64,000 nucleotides of DNA from positions 12,790,001 to 12,854,000 of the forward strand of contig JANVAS020000231.1 in the NCBI GenBank assembly GCA_027563935.2. The letters run 5' to 3'. A model generated the notes under the pieces. That model was not told the origin of the DNA. It made no database searches and saw only the letters and a list, made by a program, of their open reading frames with translations. A program made the translations under genes and the position numbers. Of the stretch, positions 1 to 10,958 are shown one piece after another. The stretch's first letter is position 1; each line of letters opens with the position of its first letter. The DNA is from Costus lasius. Taxonomy: Eukaryota; Streptophyta; Magnoliopsida; Zingiberales; Costaceae.

Positions 1-723
1 TTGTTTCTAAGTTCGAGTCGATTTATACTTTTGCGATCGGATTTGATATAAATGTGACTTGCATATGTCTAGTGCAAGTATTGCGTGGTGGCAGGTACCT
101 TTATGAAATTGTGTTTTTGTGGAGATTTGTATGTATGGATTTTCGAAATTTTCAGATCGGATTTCCTGGACTTGGTTTTACTTAGCATGTGCATCGATCC
201 TGTGTGATAACATCCTGTTTCTATGTGAATTGTGTTGCTTGTTTGGGGTTAAGATAACGGGATGTGACAGGACGTGAAGAGCTTGTCAAATATTTTGTAC
301 AAAGATCATGCCCATGGGTCCAAGCCGTGATGACCGCGACAGAATTCTGACTAAAGTCATTCACGAGCGTGATCCCTGTCACGGGCTAGCTGTGCTGGCT
401 TCGCACAAGTGCGACTTGGACACCGAGACAATCACGACCGTGATGGTCATCACAGGCAGGCCATCATCTCTATAGAAAATTCCATTTTTTTCCCGAATTT
501 GACCTACGACCTCCAAACACTGTGAGGAGTCTTCACATGACTTCAAATCATCAAAATCTTCACGAAAAAAATAGGAAAATAATCTGCATTTTACAAACAA
601 TCGAAAATCATGAAGATTCTATACTTTAAAGAAAACTAATCCAAAATAAGCCAAAAAATAAGACTTAAGCCGGAAAAGTATGTAGAAATAAAACTTTAAA
701 TCCAATTAAAATAATGCTTATCA
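1..723 (-). mobile_element. LTR remnant of an Athila/Tat-like gypsy element
   Basis: The right edge reads TGCTTATCA and is followed by a sequence resembling the inner edge of the 3' LTR at 16514-17985 (an ACTTAAATCTTG phrase, then TTATCTTCAAG). This makes it a 3' LTR of a minus-strand element whose left end lies outside the window. It carries paired CACG/CGTG words at about 328-450, as other LTRs here do. No coding capacity is seen. Family placement is by resemblance to the better-preserved copies in this window. Confidence 0.5.
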
Positions 724-2125
724 AACTATCACAGACTTAAATCTTGTTTATCTTCAAGTAATTAAACTACATAGAACAATCAATGATCATGAAGATAACA
801 TGTTCAAAAGCTAAAGTGGTGACCCATATGAAAACCATTATACACAATCCGAAGTTGTAGAATAAAAATTGAGATACAATCTAAACTAACGGCAAAAATT
901 ATTTTTCAAAGTCAAACCTCAAATCTGAAAAGGGATAAACAGCTCACCAAGTTTAGACCATTCATAATCATCAATTCCATCAAAAGACAGCCGATTTAAT
1001 TAGGTTGCACCAAATGAGGTTTTCAAAAGTTACATAAATGAGATCATGATATAATCGGTAGGCTCAAGCTACTTCCTTGAATTCGCCTTTAACCTTGTAA
1101 CACGAAAGACAAACATTTGTGATGAATGTACCCCCCGGTACTTGATTAGAAAGCAAATTCAAAGTGTGTATACCACATAATGCACACAAAACTCATTTCT
1201 TCACACCAAGTCAAAGTTAGAAGAAAGCGGAGTTGTTCACTTTTACCAAACCCCTGCTTGTCTCATGAACCTCTCTTTGTGAATTTTATTTGTCGACAGT
1301 GCCAAGTCACTTCGGTACCACTACCCCTTTTTATTCTCAAACTCTATTTTTTTTAAGCAACCAGATTGAAGAGATGAAAGCAAGCAATATAATAACAATA
1401 AATAATCAAAAACATAGCTTCATGCCAAGAATTAATTCAGAAAATAAGGATTAACCTGTCAAACATCATTCATACCTCAGTAGAATCATACTTAATAATG
1501 ATCTAAAAAGTTAGATTGAATGCATAGAAGTAGTCATAATAGGAACCACTGTAACCCAAAGTACAAATTAAGTCTCATTCTCATCATAATTCCAAATAGC
1601 TTAAAAATTGAGGACAAGATAAATAGAACTAAAGAGACTATCATAGACTTAGAAGTTTGCACATCACAAGATCATAGGTATAAAATATCTCAAAAACTCA
1701 GTGCACATATCAATATAAAGACATAATGAAACACAATGCAAAACAAAACACATAACAAAAGAAAGGAGGATGCCCTCCCACCCACAGCAAAGAACTGCAT
1801 AGTCTCTTATGTAGCAGAAAAGTACGAGAACAACAACTAAAGAGCCAACTTACTAAGCAAGGGAAAGCCCATAGAATAGCAACTAGAATGGCGCAATAGA
1901 AGCATGATAAATCACCAACACTTGGTGTTCAAAGTCTACTGCATGTCCTAAACGGCTTCCCACATGGCAGCCTGCAGGCGGCCCTAACGAGCTTTCTCCA
2001 CCTGCATCTCATCAATGCGCCGAAGGAGGCCCTGAAACTCCATACGGCCCTCATGCTGCTCCTCCTAGATGTTTTTCATAGTAAACTCAATATTGGCATA
2101 CGTAGTGGCGGTGGAAGAGGAAGCA
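724..2125 (-). pseudogene. 3' internal part of an Athila/Tat-like element with the end of its downstream ORF
   Basis: Reading the minus strand, 2125-1925 encodes a Ser/Ala-rich stretch followed by a heptad-like Glu/Gln/Arg-rich segment interrupted by TAG codons. This matches the style of the C-terminus of the ORF at 21340-23506. The remainder, 1924-724, is AT-rich noncoding sequence of the kind found between that ORF and the polypurine tract. The ORF is cut off at about 2125 by an LTR in the opposite orientation. No protein could be made from it. Confidence 0.5.
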
Positions 2126-2129
2126 GAGG

Positions 2130-3746
2130 GATCGCCAAATCAAAATCGCTGGGATGAGGGAATTTTGAGTACTACCGTAATTTCGAGTACTACCGTAATT
2201 TCAAAGCCCTGCCGTATTTTGGGGTATTTTCATACAGAAAGTTTTCCAGAAATTACGGCACCGCCATAATGAAAATCACGGTACCATATTTTAAAGCAAC
2301 TTCAGACCCGAGAGATTTTCATAAATTACGACACTGCCGTAACAATTTCCACGGTACTGTAATTCTGATCGTATCTTGTATAGAAGAACTTAAATAAAAT
2401 ACGGCAGTGCCGTAAAGACAATTACGGCCGTAGTTCTATTCCTGGCTCGCGACATCCACAGTCAAATTGAAGCCCGATTTTTGCGCGATCGATTGCGGAC
2501 GATCAAGGCCTTTAAACTCAACACCGTAAGAAGGAAAAGGAGAGCCTCCGAGGAGGAGAACACGCCAAGGGCGAAAGCCCTAATTTTCATCCACTATCGA
2601 GGGAGAAATTGAGTTACACGCCGCTGCCCTAGGTTTTGCCGCCGGGAAGTGTACAGCACATCTTCGGCCGTGAAATTTGAGGGGAAACTTCGCTTGGAGG
2701 AGGAGATGATACCCTAGAAGTTTCAGAGAGAAAGGAGACCGATCGGAGGAGGAATCAACGAAAAACTAGGCGTAGGCACTATTCATTGCGGGTTCTTGAA
2801 GGAAATTACGGCTGTAATTTCTATTACAGCCGTGCTGTAAAGTTGGTTTTCCCTTCTCTCTTCGATTTCTGATCTTCTAACATTATGGTTTATTGTAACT
2901 CTTTTTCCATGCTAGCTTAAACCTTTTATGGGACATGGGGGTGTAATCCCTTTGATTTCTAATGACTAGATAACTCTATTTTGTGAGAATAATTTTATTA
3001 TGATAATTCTACTTTTTGTTATGATTGCCTATAATTCTCCATAGTTTTCTTATTATCATGCATGTTTTTAGAGTTTTCGCAATATGGACTGAAAGGTGAT
3101 TTGCTTGAGAACTTGGAACCCTAAAATTGAATATTAGGAACTCACCGTACGGAATTAGGTTAGTTCTTATTTCTTGATTTTAGAAGAATAATTGTCATGT
3201 TTGATAATTTGAATCTAGGATTGAGTTATTTTGTTAAACATGAAGATCTTGTGAGAAAGTGAGGATCGGAACGTTGGAGAACCTTAATTAGAACCTGTGT
3301 TGAGACTCGGATGCATGAAAGTGATCCTTGAGATTCCACTTGAGATGATTAACTTAGGATTTAGATGCACGAAAGTGATCCTTGAGTTCTTTGATTGATG
3401 ATTTACTTATTTTCAGCTTGGGATAGATCTTGCGCGAAAGCGAGGATCGGTCCCTACATGGTTGTCTACCGAAAGTGAGATAATCCTTTTATGAAGTAAA
3501 TTATATCTATATTATAATGAAATTAGACTGACGACTTTTTATTCATGTCTAGTCATTGAAATTAAGGTGGATGAAACCCTAGTCCCAGTTTCTCTCTGAT
3601 TTCGTGTTCTTTCTATCATTTACTTGCATTATAATCGATTGCTTAACTAGTAAGAATATAACTATTTGGTACTTAACAATAAGGTCTCTGTGGTTCGATA
3701 TCTTTCTTTATTACTTCGAGTATCCGTGCACTTGCGGACTACAATA
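2130..3746 (+). mobile_element. LTR (5'-degraded), same family as the solo LTR at 19352-21033
   Basis: From about 2160 it parallels the solo LTR: alternating TTACGG...CCGTAA words, a shared stretch around 2700-2790, the CATGGGGGTGTAATCCC phrase near 2934, repeated CGAAAGTGATCCTTGAG phrases at about 3320-3390, and the U5 end GTGCACTTGCGG at 3727-3738. The terminal CA appears mutated to TA at 3746. The 5' boundary is uncertain. No PBS follows, so this is a solo or truncated LTR. Confidence 0.6.
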
Positions 3747-4020
3747 GAGCGGTTTATTATTTGTTAATTCGATTGTTTAACATTTTAACTAAATCTTTCA
3801 ACGAGGTGAAACTTGACGTCCCGATCTTTTCTGTATTGTAATTTTTTGATTAGTCGTTGAATCCCTGATTTGATATTTGTAGACTTAGTTTAGATTTTTT
3901 TAATTTCTACTTTGAGCTGTCTAGCTATCAATAAAACAAAATGTCAGTACTTGACACCTAGTTCCCTTGGGATCGATAATCTTACTACTTCAATAGAAAC
4001 CGTGCACTTGCACTCAGCCT
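3747..4020 (+). mobile_element. Possible LTR U5 end of another gypsy element
   Basis: The segment ends with a phrase typical of Athila/Tat U5: a glycine/aspartate-codon-like TGGGATCGATAATC followed by ACCGTGCACTTGC at 3996-4008. The same GTGCACTTGC ending appears in the LTRs at 3727 and 21014. Boundaries and a target duplication were not found, so this is a remnant call only. Confidence 0.35.
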
Positions 4021-4786
4021 ATTAGGGAGTAAGTCTAAGTTGAGAGCTTTGAGAAGCTGTTTTCTCTTCTTTTCTATTTTCTTAATTTTCTGTGTTTTTG
4101 CTACTCTATTACTAAAAGAGATTCTGGTCATCTTCTCCATGGTCATGACCCACAAGAGGAGTTTCCCAGTCATATCCTGGGTATTTAGTTTGGAATCAAC
4201 TCGCACGAGAGCCTGAAATATTCACATAAGGACAAGCTGTAACGCGCTTCTGGGTTTTTCTTTCTTGAACTCTTCTTTTAATTTATTCAAATTAAGAAAT
4301 TAATATTGTGCAAATGCATGCAAAATTGTTGTTAAATAAATTTTAGAAAAATTCTCCACAACAGTGATTAGCAATGTTGGTTTGGCAAGTTCACTAGACC
4401 ATTGTTGTTGTTGTTGCTGCTTAGCAAAGTTACATCATGAAACAATAAAAGATAAAAACCATCATTTTAAGTATGATAATATAATATAGCTATTATCATA
4501 TAATTACAATTGATTGTCATAGAATTAAAACTTTTCACCCATGTCACATCTTGCATTGGTTTTATGAACTAAGAATCACATAGCTTGCAATCAATTTTGT
4601 CTTTCATGCTTTACAAAAACATGTAATGCTTTACAAAACATGTAATAAAAAAAGTTCTTTCTAGTAAAGAATCAGTTGTTAGTTTGTTAAACTACCAAGA
4701 ACTTACTCATTGATAATGACTCTATTTGACATAGCTAAAACTTTTAGTTTGTGTTAGTTGAAAAAGTACCGATTGAAAAGTAGTTG
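4021..4786. other. Unassigned AT-rich spacer
   Basis: I see no protein-like ORF, LTR boundary or RNA gene. The only notable items are a short run of TTG trinucleotides near 4401 and a duplicated phrase (CATGTAATGCTTTACAAAA) around 4610-4640. Confidence 0.5.
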
Positions 4787-4954
4787 AGTAGAGTATAAAG
4801 TATTTGACTAAATTGTTGTGTTGGTCATCTTTTTTAAAAAAAATATAATATTTTAAAAAAATTAATAGGATTTTTTAAAAGTAAAACTAAACCAAAAGTA
4901 ATAAATAATTTTTAATTAAAAACTAAATTTAATAATAATAAATTAATAATTTTC

Positions 4955-5130
4955 ATTAAAATAATATTAATTTTTACTAAATATTTTATAAAATTTAAAT
5001 AATAATAAAAAATAATTTCAGATTTAATAAATTTTATTAAAATAATATTAATTTTTGCTACATTTTTTATAAAAATTAAATAATAATAAAAAATAATTTT
5101 AGATTTAATAATTTTTATTAAAATAATATA
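4955..5130. repeat. AT-rich tandem repeat, 81-bp period
   Basis: The phrase ATTAAAATAATAT begins at 4955, 5036 and 5117, giving an exact spacing of 81 bp. The full unit (oligo-A/T with AATAATAATAAAAAATAATTT in the middle) is repeated about twice plus a partial unit. The surrounding 4830-5130 is almost pure A/T. It could be the interior of an AT-rich MITE or a matrix-attachment-like tract. No terminal inverted repeats were confirmed. Confidence 0.75.
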
Positions 5131-5523
5131 ATTTTAAGACTAAAGTATGTGAGAATATGGAAGATCAGTTCAAAATTACTCAACTATACTGTTTGACAGT
5201 AGTTTGTATTTGGAACAAAACTTGCGAGCCCAATCGCTTATGGACAACAAGATGATCCCTCCTACTTTTTCATTCTTGAGCCATCATTAAATCGAACTAC
5301 AAATTCCACATATATGGATAGCACTACATAAAAGGCAAATTAATCATAGCAGATTCTGCAAAGCTACGCATCGTAAAGCATAATGTTCCCCGTGCCTCCA
5401 GTATTGCATGCAAAGTCACACACTCACCTGGCCTGTAGCCTTAGTAGTCGTTATTTTCTTAGCTAGGTTGAAGAATATATACTTACGTTTTGTAATTCGG
5501 TATTAGGTCGAATTAATACGTGT

Positions 5524-6169
5524 TCAATAAAATAATTTTGGAGGCTGTGCTGCAGATTGATCACAGTCTTCCCCCTTGTCGAAATTTTTGGCGGCGGCTT
5601 CAGCGAGCATCTTTTCTATCCTCTCTGCGGCTTCCATCTCTAACGCCTTCTCCTTTTGATCTTTCATGTATTCCTCGAAGAACTCTTTGTTCTCCTTTTC
5701 CAACTCCTGCCAAACTACACATCACGCAGATTATAGAACAGCAAATTACAGCACAGATATCAGAAGAGCTCATACATGTGCATTTCCGCCTGCATCGCTT
5801 TTCTATGTGCACAACAAGTACGTACTTCCGATGATGCAATATCGTCGATAACCTTTTTTCTTTTTCTTTTTTTCAGTTCTTATTTTCCTGCATGCATGCT
5901 ATTTTTCTAAGACGACGAGTACAGGAAATTAAAGATACCAGTGGAAGTGATGACAGGCTTTATGCTGGCGTGCTTGGAAAGAGCCTCTACGCATTCGTCC
6001 TTGTTCATGTGGAAGACCAGGCATTGCTCGATCAAATGTTGCACCTGCAGATTAATTTGAAGCAACTTCGATTGTTAACTAGCTAGCTTGGTAGTAGTCA
6101 GTGCAAAGACAAGTAGGACATTCTTCGAACCATTCGGATGTAGGAAGCGGATGATGAAGATTCACTCAT
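5524..6169 (-). CDS. Plant-specific protein of unknown function (TIGR01589 / 'plant protein 1589' type), three exons
   Basis: This is the one convincing host gene. Minus-strand exons are 6169-6131 (39 nt, start ATG), 6044-5939 (106 nt) and 5714-5524 (191 nt, stop TGA). The introns are 86 bp (6130-6045) and 224 bp (5938-5715). Both introns begin GT and end AG, and the phases agree, so joining gives one uninterrupted 111-residue reading frame. Exon 1 encodes a Ser-rich start ending SYIRM. Exon 2 encodes VQHLIEQCL...ALSKHASIKP, and exon 3 continues VWQELEKENKEFFEEYM and then a charged helix ending AERIEKMLAEAAAK. The VQ-LIE-CL, SKHA and ELEKENKEFFE motifs are the hallmark of the roughly 57-residue TIGR01589 domain found only in plants, whose biochemical role is unknown to me. 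The protein is soluble-looking and highly charged, with no signal peptide or membrane span. The start is the first ATG in frame and matches the short Ser-rich N-terminus I would expect. Expression and a possible 5' UTR intron cannot be judged. Confidence 0.88.
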
Positions 6170-6956
6170 GCTGGTGGAAGAATTCAGTACTGAATATATT
6201 AAACTCGTGATCTCGCCTCAAGCTTTTTAACTAAAAGAGAAACTACCGAGAGCTTTAAAAGGAGCGAAAGGAGATAGTAGTAACCAGATGTGGGCCGGAG
6301 CTCACGTGGGGGCTGAGACATGATTGGTGGAGAAGAGATAAGGAGATCTAGCAATCCATGTAAATTTCCTGTTCTAGATTCGCTGTCATGCGAGCAAAGC
6401 CAATAAGATTCCGCCAATTCAGCATTCTCTCGAAGATTGCTGGAGGCACACGACATTGAATTCATCAATACATCGCAGCAAGAAAAATAGGATCAACGAA
6501 CCCGATCGGAATATAGTAATTAAGCATGCATCAAAATTCATTAAATATCATGCAACGTTGATCTTCTTCCTTGTGGCGGAGATTGAGTGTAGAGACAATT
6601 ATTCCGCTAATCAAAATATGATCCCGACGACACATGACATACTAGAATCTATCGACATTCCTGGTACAGTTCCGAATGGAATCATTACATGAATTTGCCT
6701 GACCAATAGGCTAGCTCGCCACACACATGTCGCCGTCGCCATAGCCGACCAACGGCAGGAATTAAAAGCTGCCGTCTCCGATTATTTCTTCCACATGTGT
6801 ACTCATCGATGCCATTTGTGTCGGCGGCGTCAAAAAATGCATGTACTATGAAAGCTACTAGGGAAGAATAATGATGCTTTGTTCATGCTACCGACATATC
6901 ACATTTAAGTCTCAGACATTGGATTAGGAACACAGAAGAAAGCAAACGAGCGAGCA
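6170..6956. other. Upstream region of the TIGR01589-type gene
   Basis: This is where the 5' UTR and promoter of the minus-strand gene should lie. I see no clear TATA box at a diagnostic distance and no second coding sequence. The longer open frames here (for example 6199-6468 and 6456-6692) have no recognisable protein character. Confidence 0.4.
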
Positions 6957-7097
6957 GTCCACGTCCACTAGATCGTCACTAGTACTAATGCATATCGTCG
7001 AGTTCTTGTTTTGTTGCTGTGAGGTTGATATTGATGCCAGGTTCTGGTTAAGGTGCAAGACTGCATTAGTACTAGTGACGATCAAGTAGACGTGGAC
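6957..7097. repeat. Inverted repeat, 36-bp stem with 69-nt loop
   Basis: The left arm 6957-6992 and right arm 7062-7097 are reverse complements with two mismatches in 36 positions (shared core GCATTAGTACTAGTGACGAT). The predicted transcript folds into one long hairpin. It lies about 790 bp upstream of the host gene. It could be a miRNA-like or siRNA-producing foldback or a small MITE. No flanking duplication was identified. Confidence 0.8.
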
Positions 7098-7557
7098 TCA
7101 TCACATGGTCTTGGACCCCTTGGCATTATCAGACAAGGCTAACCTAGCTATAAACAAATTGAAGCATAAAATCGCATATATGATTGCAGAATAAACAAGG
7201 AAGGTTCGAGATTAACAGAATGATTGGGTAATGCAATAAGCCATGACGTAATCGACAAACTTTTCGGTGCAAATGGATGAACATCATCCACTAAGTGTTA
7301 GTGCTGCAGCTGACACCTGCCTTTACCGGATGCTAGATTTCATGATCATATAGGTCAACTGATAAGATATATTAAGGTGGAATCGCATAAAAAATGTTAC
7401 TTTTTTCCTTTCAATTTGAAATATGCAGCACCACACCTACGACATCCTTGATCTGTAGCTGATTGGTGAGGGGAGGATTAGGTTAGATGATGAACAGCCG
7501 TGGAACAAAGCAAAAGGATTTCCACTTTATCTGCACATGCATGTTTTCTTCACTGAC

Positions 7558-7737
7558 CAGCTGGTTTTGCATGCACCTCACAAAGTGCCTGCTCATAAAT
7601 TTCGAGGGCCTTCACCTGTGACAAAAGACAAAGAACAGGGGAGTAAAAAGGACTACGCTCCCAAACAAAATATGATCAGAAGCTGCTGGTACACACAGTA
7701 GGATATTTACATCAGCATTCTGGAGGAGGAAGATGCC
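7558..7737 (-). other. Two exon-like segments with plausible splice sites (unassigned)
   Basis: On the minus strand, 7737-7711 (after CACACAG, before GTAAAT) reads GIFLLQNAD. 7615-7558 (after TGTCACAG, before GTCAGT) reads VKALEIYEQALCEVHAKPA plus one base. The two join in frame and resemble real plant exons in composition and splice context, but I do not recognise the protein and no start, stop or further exon was found. They may be remnants of a captured or eroded gene, or chance. Low confidence. Confidence 0.25.
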
Positions 7738-8532
7738 CTGTGTGACCTTCCTATCTCCTCTCTTCACCTCCCCAATCCTATCCTAACTCTAGCTCCTGCT
7801 CAGCATCAATTGTGGATCACAAATTTCGTTGTACGGCCTGAAACCTGGAGTCGCGAGCAAGATGGAGACAAGATTCAGAAAAAAAAAAAAGGTAAGTACA
7901 ACTTACCGCAGCTAGGAATCTTGATTCTTTAATTTCAGATCGATGCGCCTGTTACTGTGAACTAAATTACGCTTCTATTAGATACGGGATCGCATGGCAC
8001 TCTCCCTATCACATCCAACGATTCAAACATTGTGTATAAATGAGAGAGAAATCGATAAATGCTAATATGTTCACCAATTGCTCGTCAATATCAACTGACA
8101 CTGAAAGTCGAACAAAGAGTAGAGACTCTATCAAGCCTATAGTAATAGAAGATAGGGGGCTACAGCTAATTGTGGAATTCAGCTTGTAATTATTAAACTC
8201 TAATTATAGAAGAACAAGCCTGGAATTTGTTGATTTTAACAAATATGTAAAAGAACCGGTCATCACAAAAACATAAGATGGTGACAGCTACACTATAATT
8301 AGCTGAGTGACATATTCGTAATATAGGTACAAGAAAATGAAAAAATTTCCTAGGGAATGCATTCTGTCTAAAAATCAAAAAAGAATCTGAAAATATTGTG
8401 AATAAGCACAGTATTATCATAGATAAGCTATTTCCGCATTATCCACTCACTTTATTTGAGTCAATGATACCTTTATTGTCTTGGATAAACAATTCATAAT
8501 AGTACTATATTTATCTTATGCAGAAGCAAGAC
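7738..8532. other. Unassigned intergenic sequence
   Basis: No LTR landmarks, coding homology or RNA gene is visible. A run of 12 A residues occurs near 7879. ORFs such as 8193-8420 read as Phe/Ile-rich chance translations of AT-rich DNA. Confidence 0.4.
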
Positions 8533-8535
8533 ATA

Positions 8536-8724
8536 GGGTGCATTTGGTATAGCTTCTAGGCTATTTTTGCTGGCTATAAAAGTTATTTTTGAGAAGCTAG
8601 TCTATTTGGCTATCAACTTATGCACTAATTTAACACACCACTCAGCTTTTCTAGCTATCTATTTTTCAACTAGCACTTTCTCAATTAGTAGAAGTTAAAA
8701 GCTCCAACTATACCAAACACACCC
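8536..8724. mobile_element. MITE-like DNA transposon fragment
   Basis: The left terminus GGGTGCATTTGGTATAGCT pairs with the reverse complement of the right terminus, GGGTGTGTTTGGTATAGTT (16 of 19 positions). Both are flanked by ATA (8533-8535 and 8725-8727). At 189 bp with no ORF, it fits a non-autonomous DNA element. A TTTGG(T)-containing terminus is common in plant hAT and PIF/Harbinger MITEs; the 3-bp duplication favours Harbinger-like, but class is unresolved. Confidence 0.7.
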
Positions 8725-8989
8725 ATAGGCATGTGGAGAAAGACACGAGAGTGCGGAAATGTAAAAATATGTGTTAACTTTTTTTGTAAAAAAAATAATA
8801 AAGAGAAGAAAAGAAACAAAAAATTTAAAGATAAGTACAACACATTCATTTGCGCATATTGAACTATATTTGAACACGTAAGTTGCATGAAAATAAAATG
8901 CTATAACTTAAAAGAGAATGCAACTTGTGCCCTCTAAGAGTTGAAAGCACATGTCATCCCCATTTTCACGTGTCTGACTCAAAGATAGA

Positions 8990-9207
8990 GTGTCGAGACT
9001 TGCATGAGCATATAGAATATCTGTGACAATAACACTAATCAGATTAGTAAACTAAAGTACTATATAAATTAATCAATCTTCAAAAATTATTATGTCGTGC
9101 CGGATTATCTAATGACTCTTGAATCGAATCAACTGATCTAACTGATCTAGCTGGTAGAGCAAGATAAGATCTTCCTAGTCGTGCCAAAGATCAGGAGTTG
9201 TAGCATA
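8990..9207 (-). mobile_element. 3' LTR remnant of a gypsy element (element A)
   Basis: The phrases CACTAATCAGATTAG, ATCAATCTTCAAA and CGTGCCAAAGATC recur in the 5' LTR of the same element around 13770-14260. The segment abuts the integrase end at about 9208, which is where a minus-strand element's 3' LTR belongs. The outer boundary is not clear, so the LTR looks truncated. Confidence 0.5.
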
Positions 9208-10525
9208 TACAACCATGCTAATTACAAGGACGGTCGGGCGATGGACGGAGGTGAGCTATTGTCGGAAGATGTGACGATGTTTGGGAAAGGGATTTCCTCA
9301 AGTAGGTCGTGGAAGGGAAGGATATCCGCCACATTGAAGACGGAGTTGATTCCCATGCTCTCTAGTAGATTGAGGACATAGGCATTGGAGCCTACTCACC
9401 GCACGACCGCATAGGGCCCTATGAACCGTGGGTGTAGCTTAAAGTGCGCTCAGTTGGACACTCGCTCAGGGTGGATGCGCACCCTTACCAATTCACCTAC
9501 ATAATAATGTTATAGCCTACTGAGTTCATTGGTCCTCATAGTATTGCAAACTAGCTACATGATGGGCGAAGGTGTATGAATGTTCAGATAAATGGGATTC
9601 CATGGGAAGGTCATACAAGTCAATGGTTTTACAGGGCTGTTGATGGAGGACCACTTGGAGGGACTGAGACTTGTAGACCTATTGACTACACTGTTATATG
9701 CAAATTCCACTATGGGAGCATGGTGTCCCAAGATCTAGGGTGATCGCCCACAAGGCATTGGAGCAAATTGCCCAAACTCACGTTAGTGACCTTGGTTTGT
9801 CCGTCGGACTGTGGGTGATAAGCCATGGAAAACTTCAAGGTGATCCTCAATAGAGCCCATAGTAAGCGCCAAAAATGCCTCACAAAACAAATGTCATGGT
9901 CGGACATGATGGTCGAAGGGAGACCATGAAGGCGCACTACCTCCTTAACAAAGAGATGGGCCATGTAGGACACATCCGCCGTCCTAGAGCAGGGGATGAA
10001 ATGAGCCATTTTCGAGAACTGATCTACAACGACATAGATGAAATCAAATCTAGACACGGTGCGAGGCAATGCTGTATATAAACCAGTGTTCAGTGGATGA
10101 GGTTTGAACATCTAGCAGGTGCCATAGTGGTGAACAATCCATTCCACATCCTTGTGCAAGGAAGGTCAAAATAGGCGCTCCTCTGCCATCTCATAAGTCT
10201 TGTCACGGCCATGGTGGCCAGCACACCACCTGTGTGTAACTCAAGCAGGAGATGGTCATGAAGGGATGACCGGGGAATGCGCAACTAGTTTCCTAGGAAA
10301 AGGTAGCCTTCACGTAGCTGGTAAGGTGACTCGACATCCGCAGACTCAGCTAGCCACATATAGATGGCGCCAAAATTGGGGCAACTCGGGTACTCCTCCT
10401 TCACATAGGCATGAGTGTTGACACGGGTATGCATGACACACAGGAGGGTTCAGACGCAACTCAAGGCATCCACGATGGCATTTTCTTTACCAGTCTTGTG
10501 ATTGATCACAAAGGATGATACAAGG
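9208..10525 (-). pseudogene. Gypsy (chromovirus-like) RNase H end and integrase, broken
   Basis: Minus-strand reading from 10500 downward gives a VINHKTGKEN-like RNase H tail, the integrase zinc-binding region, then the core at 10111-9710. The core shows VVDQFSKMAHF, IMSDHDICF and the YHPQSDGQT block. The GPYAVV (GPY/F) motif follows near 9420, and a chromovirus-style tail of about 60 residues runs to 9208. In the E-containing block the expected Glu after DGQT is Lys (DGQTKV), which would disable strand transfer. The second catalytic block reads SDHD rather than SDRD. Frameshifts and stops divide the region. Reverse transcriptase is missing, apparently lost between here and the protease segments at 11056. 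Confidence 0.75.
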
Positions 10526-10529
10526 ACAA

Positions 10530-10958
10530 GTTCAGGCCTGCCTCAGTTGGCGATCTGCCATGGATCAGTCCCCGCAATAGTAAGGATAGGTGTGGCCCGC
10601 AAGCCCCCACTGACCCCCTCGGGCTTGCATCTCTAGCTCAGCCTGTAAGGTCCAGGGTGTCGAACCTTGGCGTGGATACAACCATGCATATTTTGTCTAT
10701 AGTGAGGTTCGAACCCTCCACTTGCCCCACACAAGGCAAGTCCCGCATTGAACTTGCCTCGTGAGGGCCAAGTTGAGGGTTCGAACCTTGCTGTAGATGA
10801 AATATGCACGGCTGTATCCGTGCCAAGGTTCGACACCCAGGACCTTGCAGGCTGAGCCAAAGATGCAAGCCTAAGGGGGTCGGCAGGATCTTACGGGTCG
10901 GATCGATCCTTACTGTTGCGGGGGTTGGTCCATGTCAGATTGCTGACTGAGGCAAGCT
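10530..10958. repeat. Foldback element with tRNA-like B-box motifs
   Basis: Two arms of roughly 190 bp (about 10530-10725 and 10765-10958) are imperfect reverse complements. CCTCAGTTGGCGATCTG at 10541 pairs with the segment ending CTGACTGAGG at 10952, and CTCAGCCTGTAAGGTCC near 10636 pairs with GGACCTTGCAGGCTGAG near 10841. Each arm holds GGTTCGAACC- or GTTCGACACC-like words matching the RNA polymerase III B box. It interrupts the gypsy pol region between protease and RNase H. A SINE-derived or foldback insertion is likely. Confidence 0.75.

Noticed and set aside
5520..5834. A 104-codon plus-strand frame over the host gene
   Set aside because: It is the antisense shadow of exon 3 and the intron of the minus-strand gene, whose motifs and splice sites are convincing.
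8685..8888. Hydrophobic small ORFs near 8700-8880 as membrane peptides
   Set aside because: They overlap the MITE end and AT-rich DNA. Phe/Leu richness follows from T-rich sequence.
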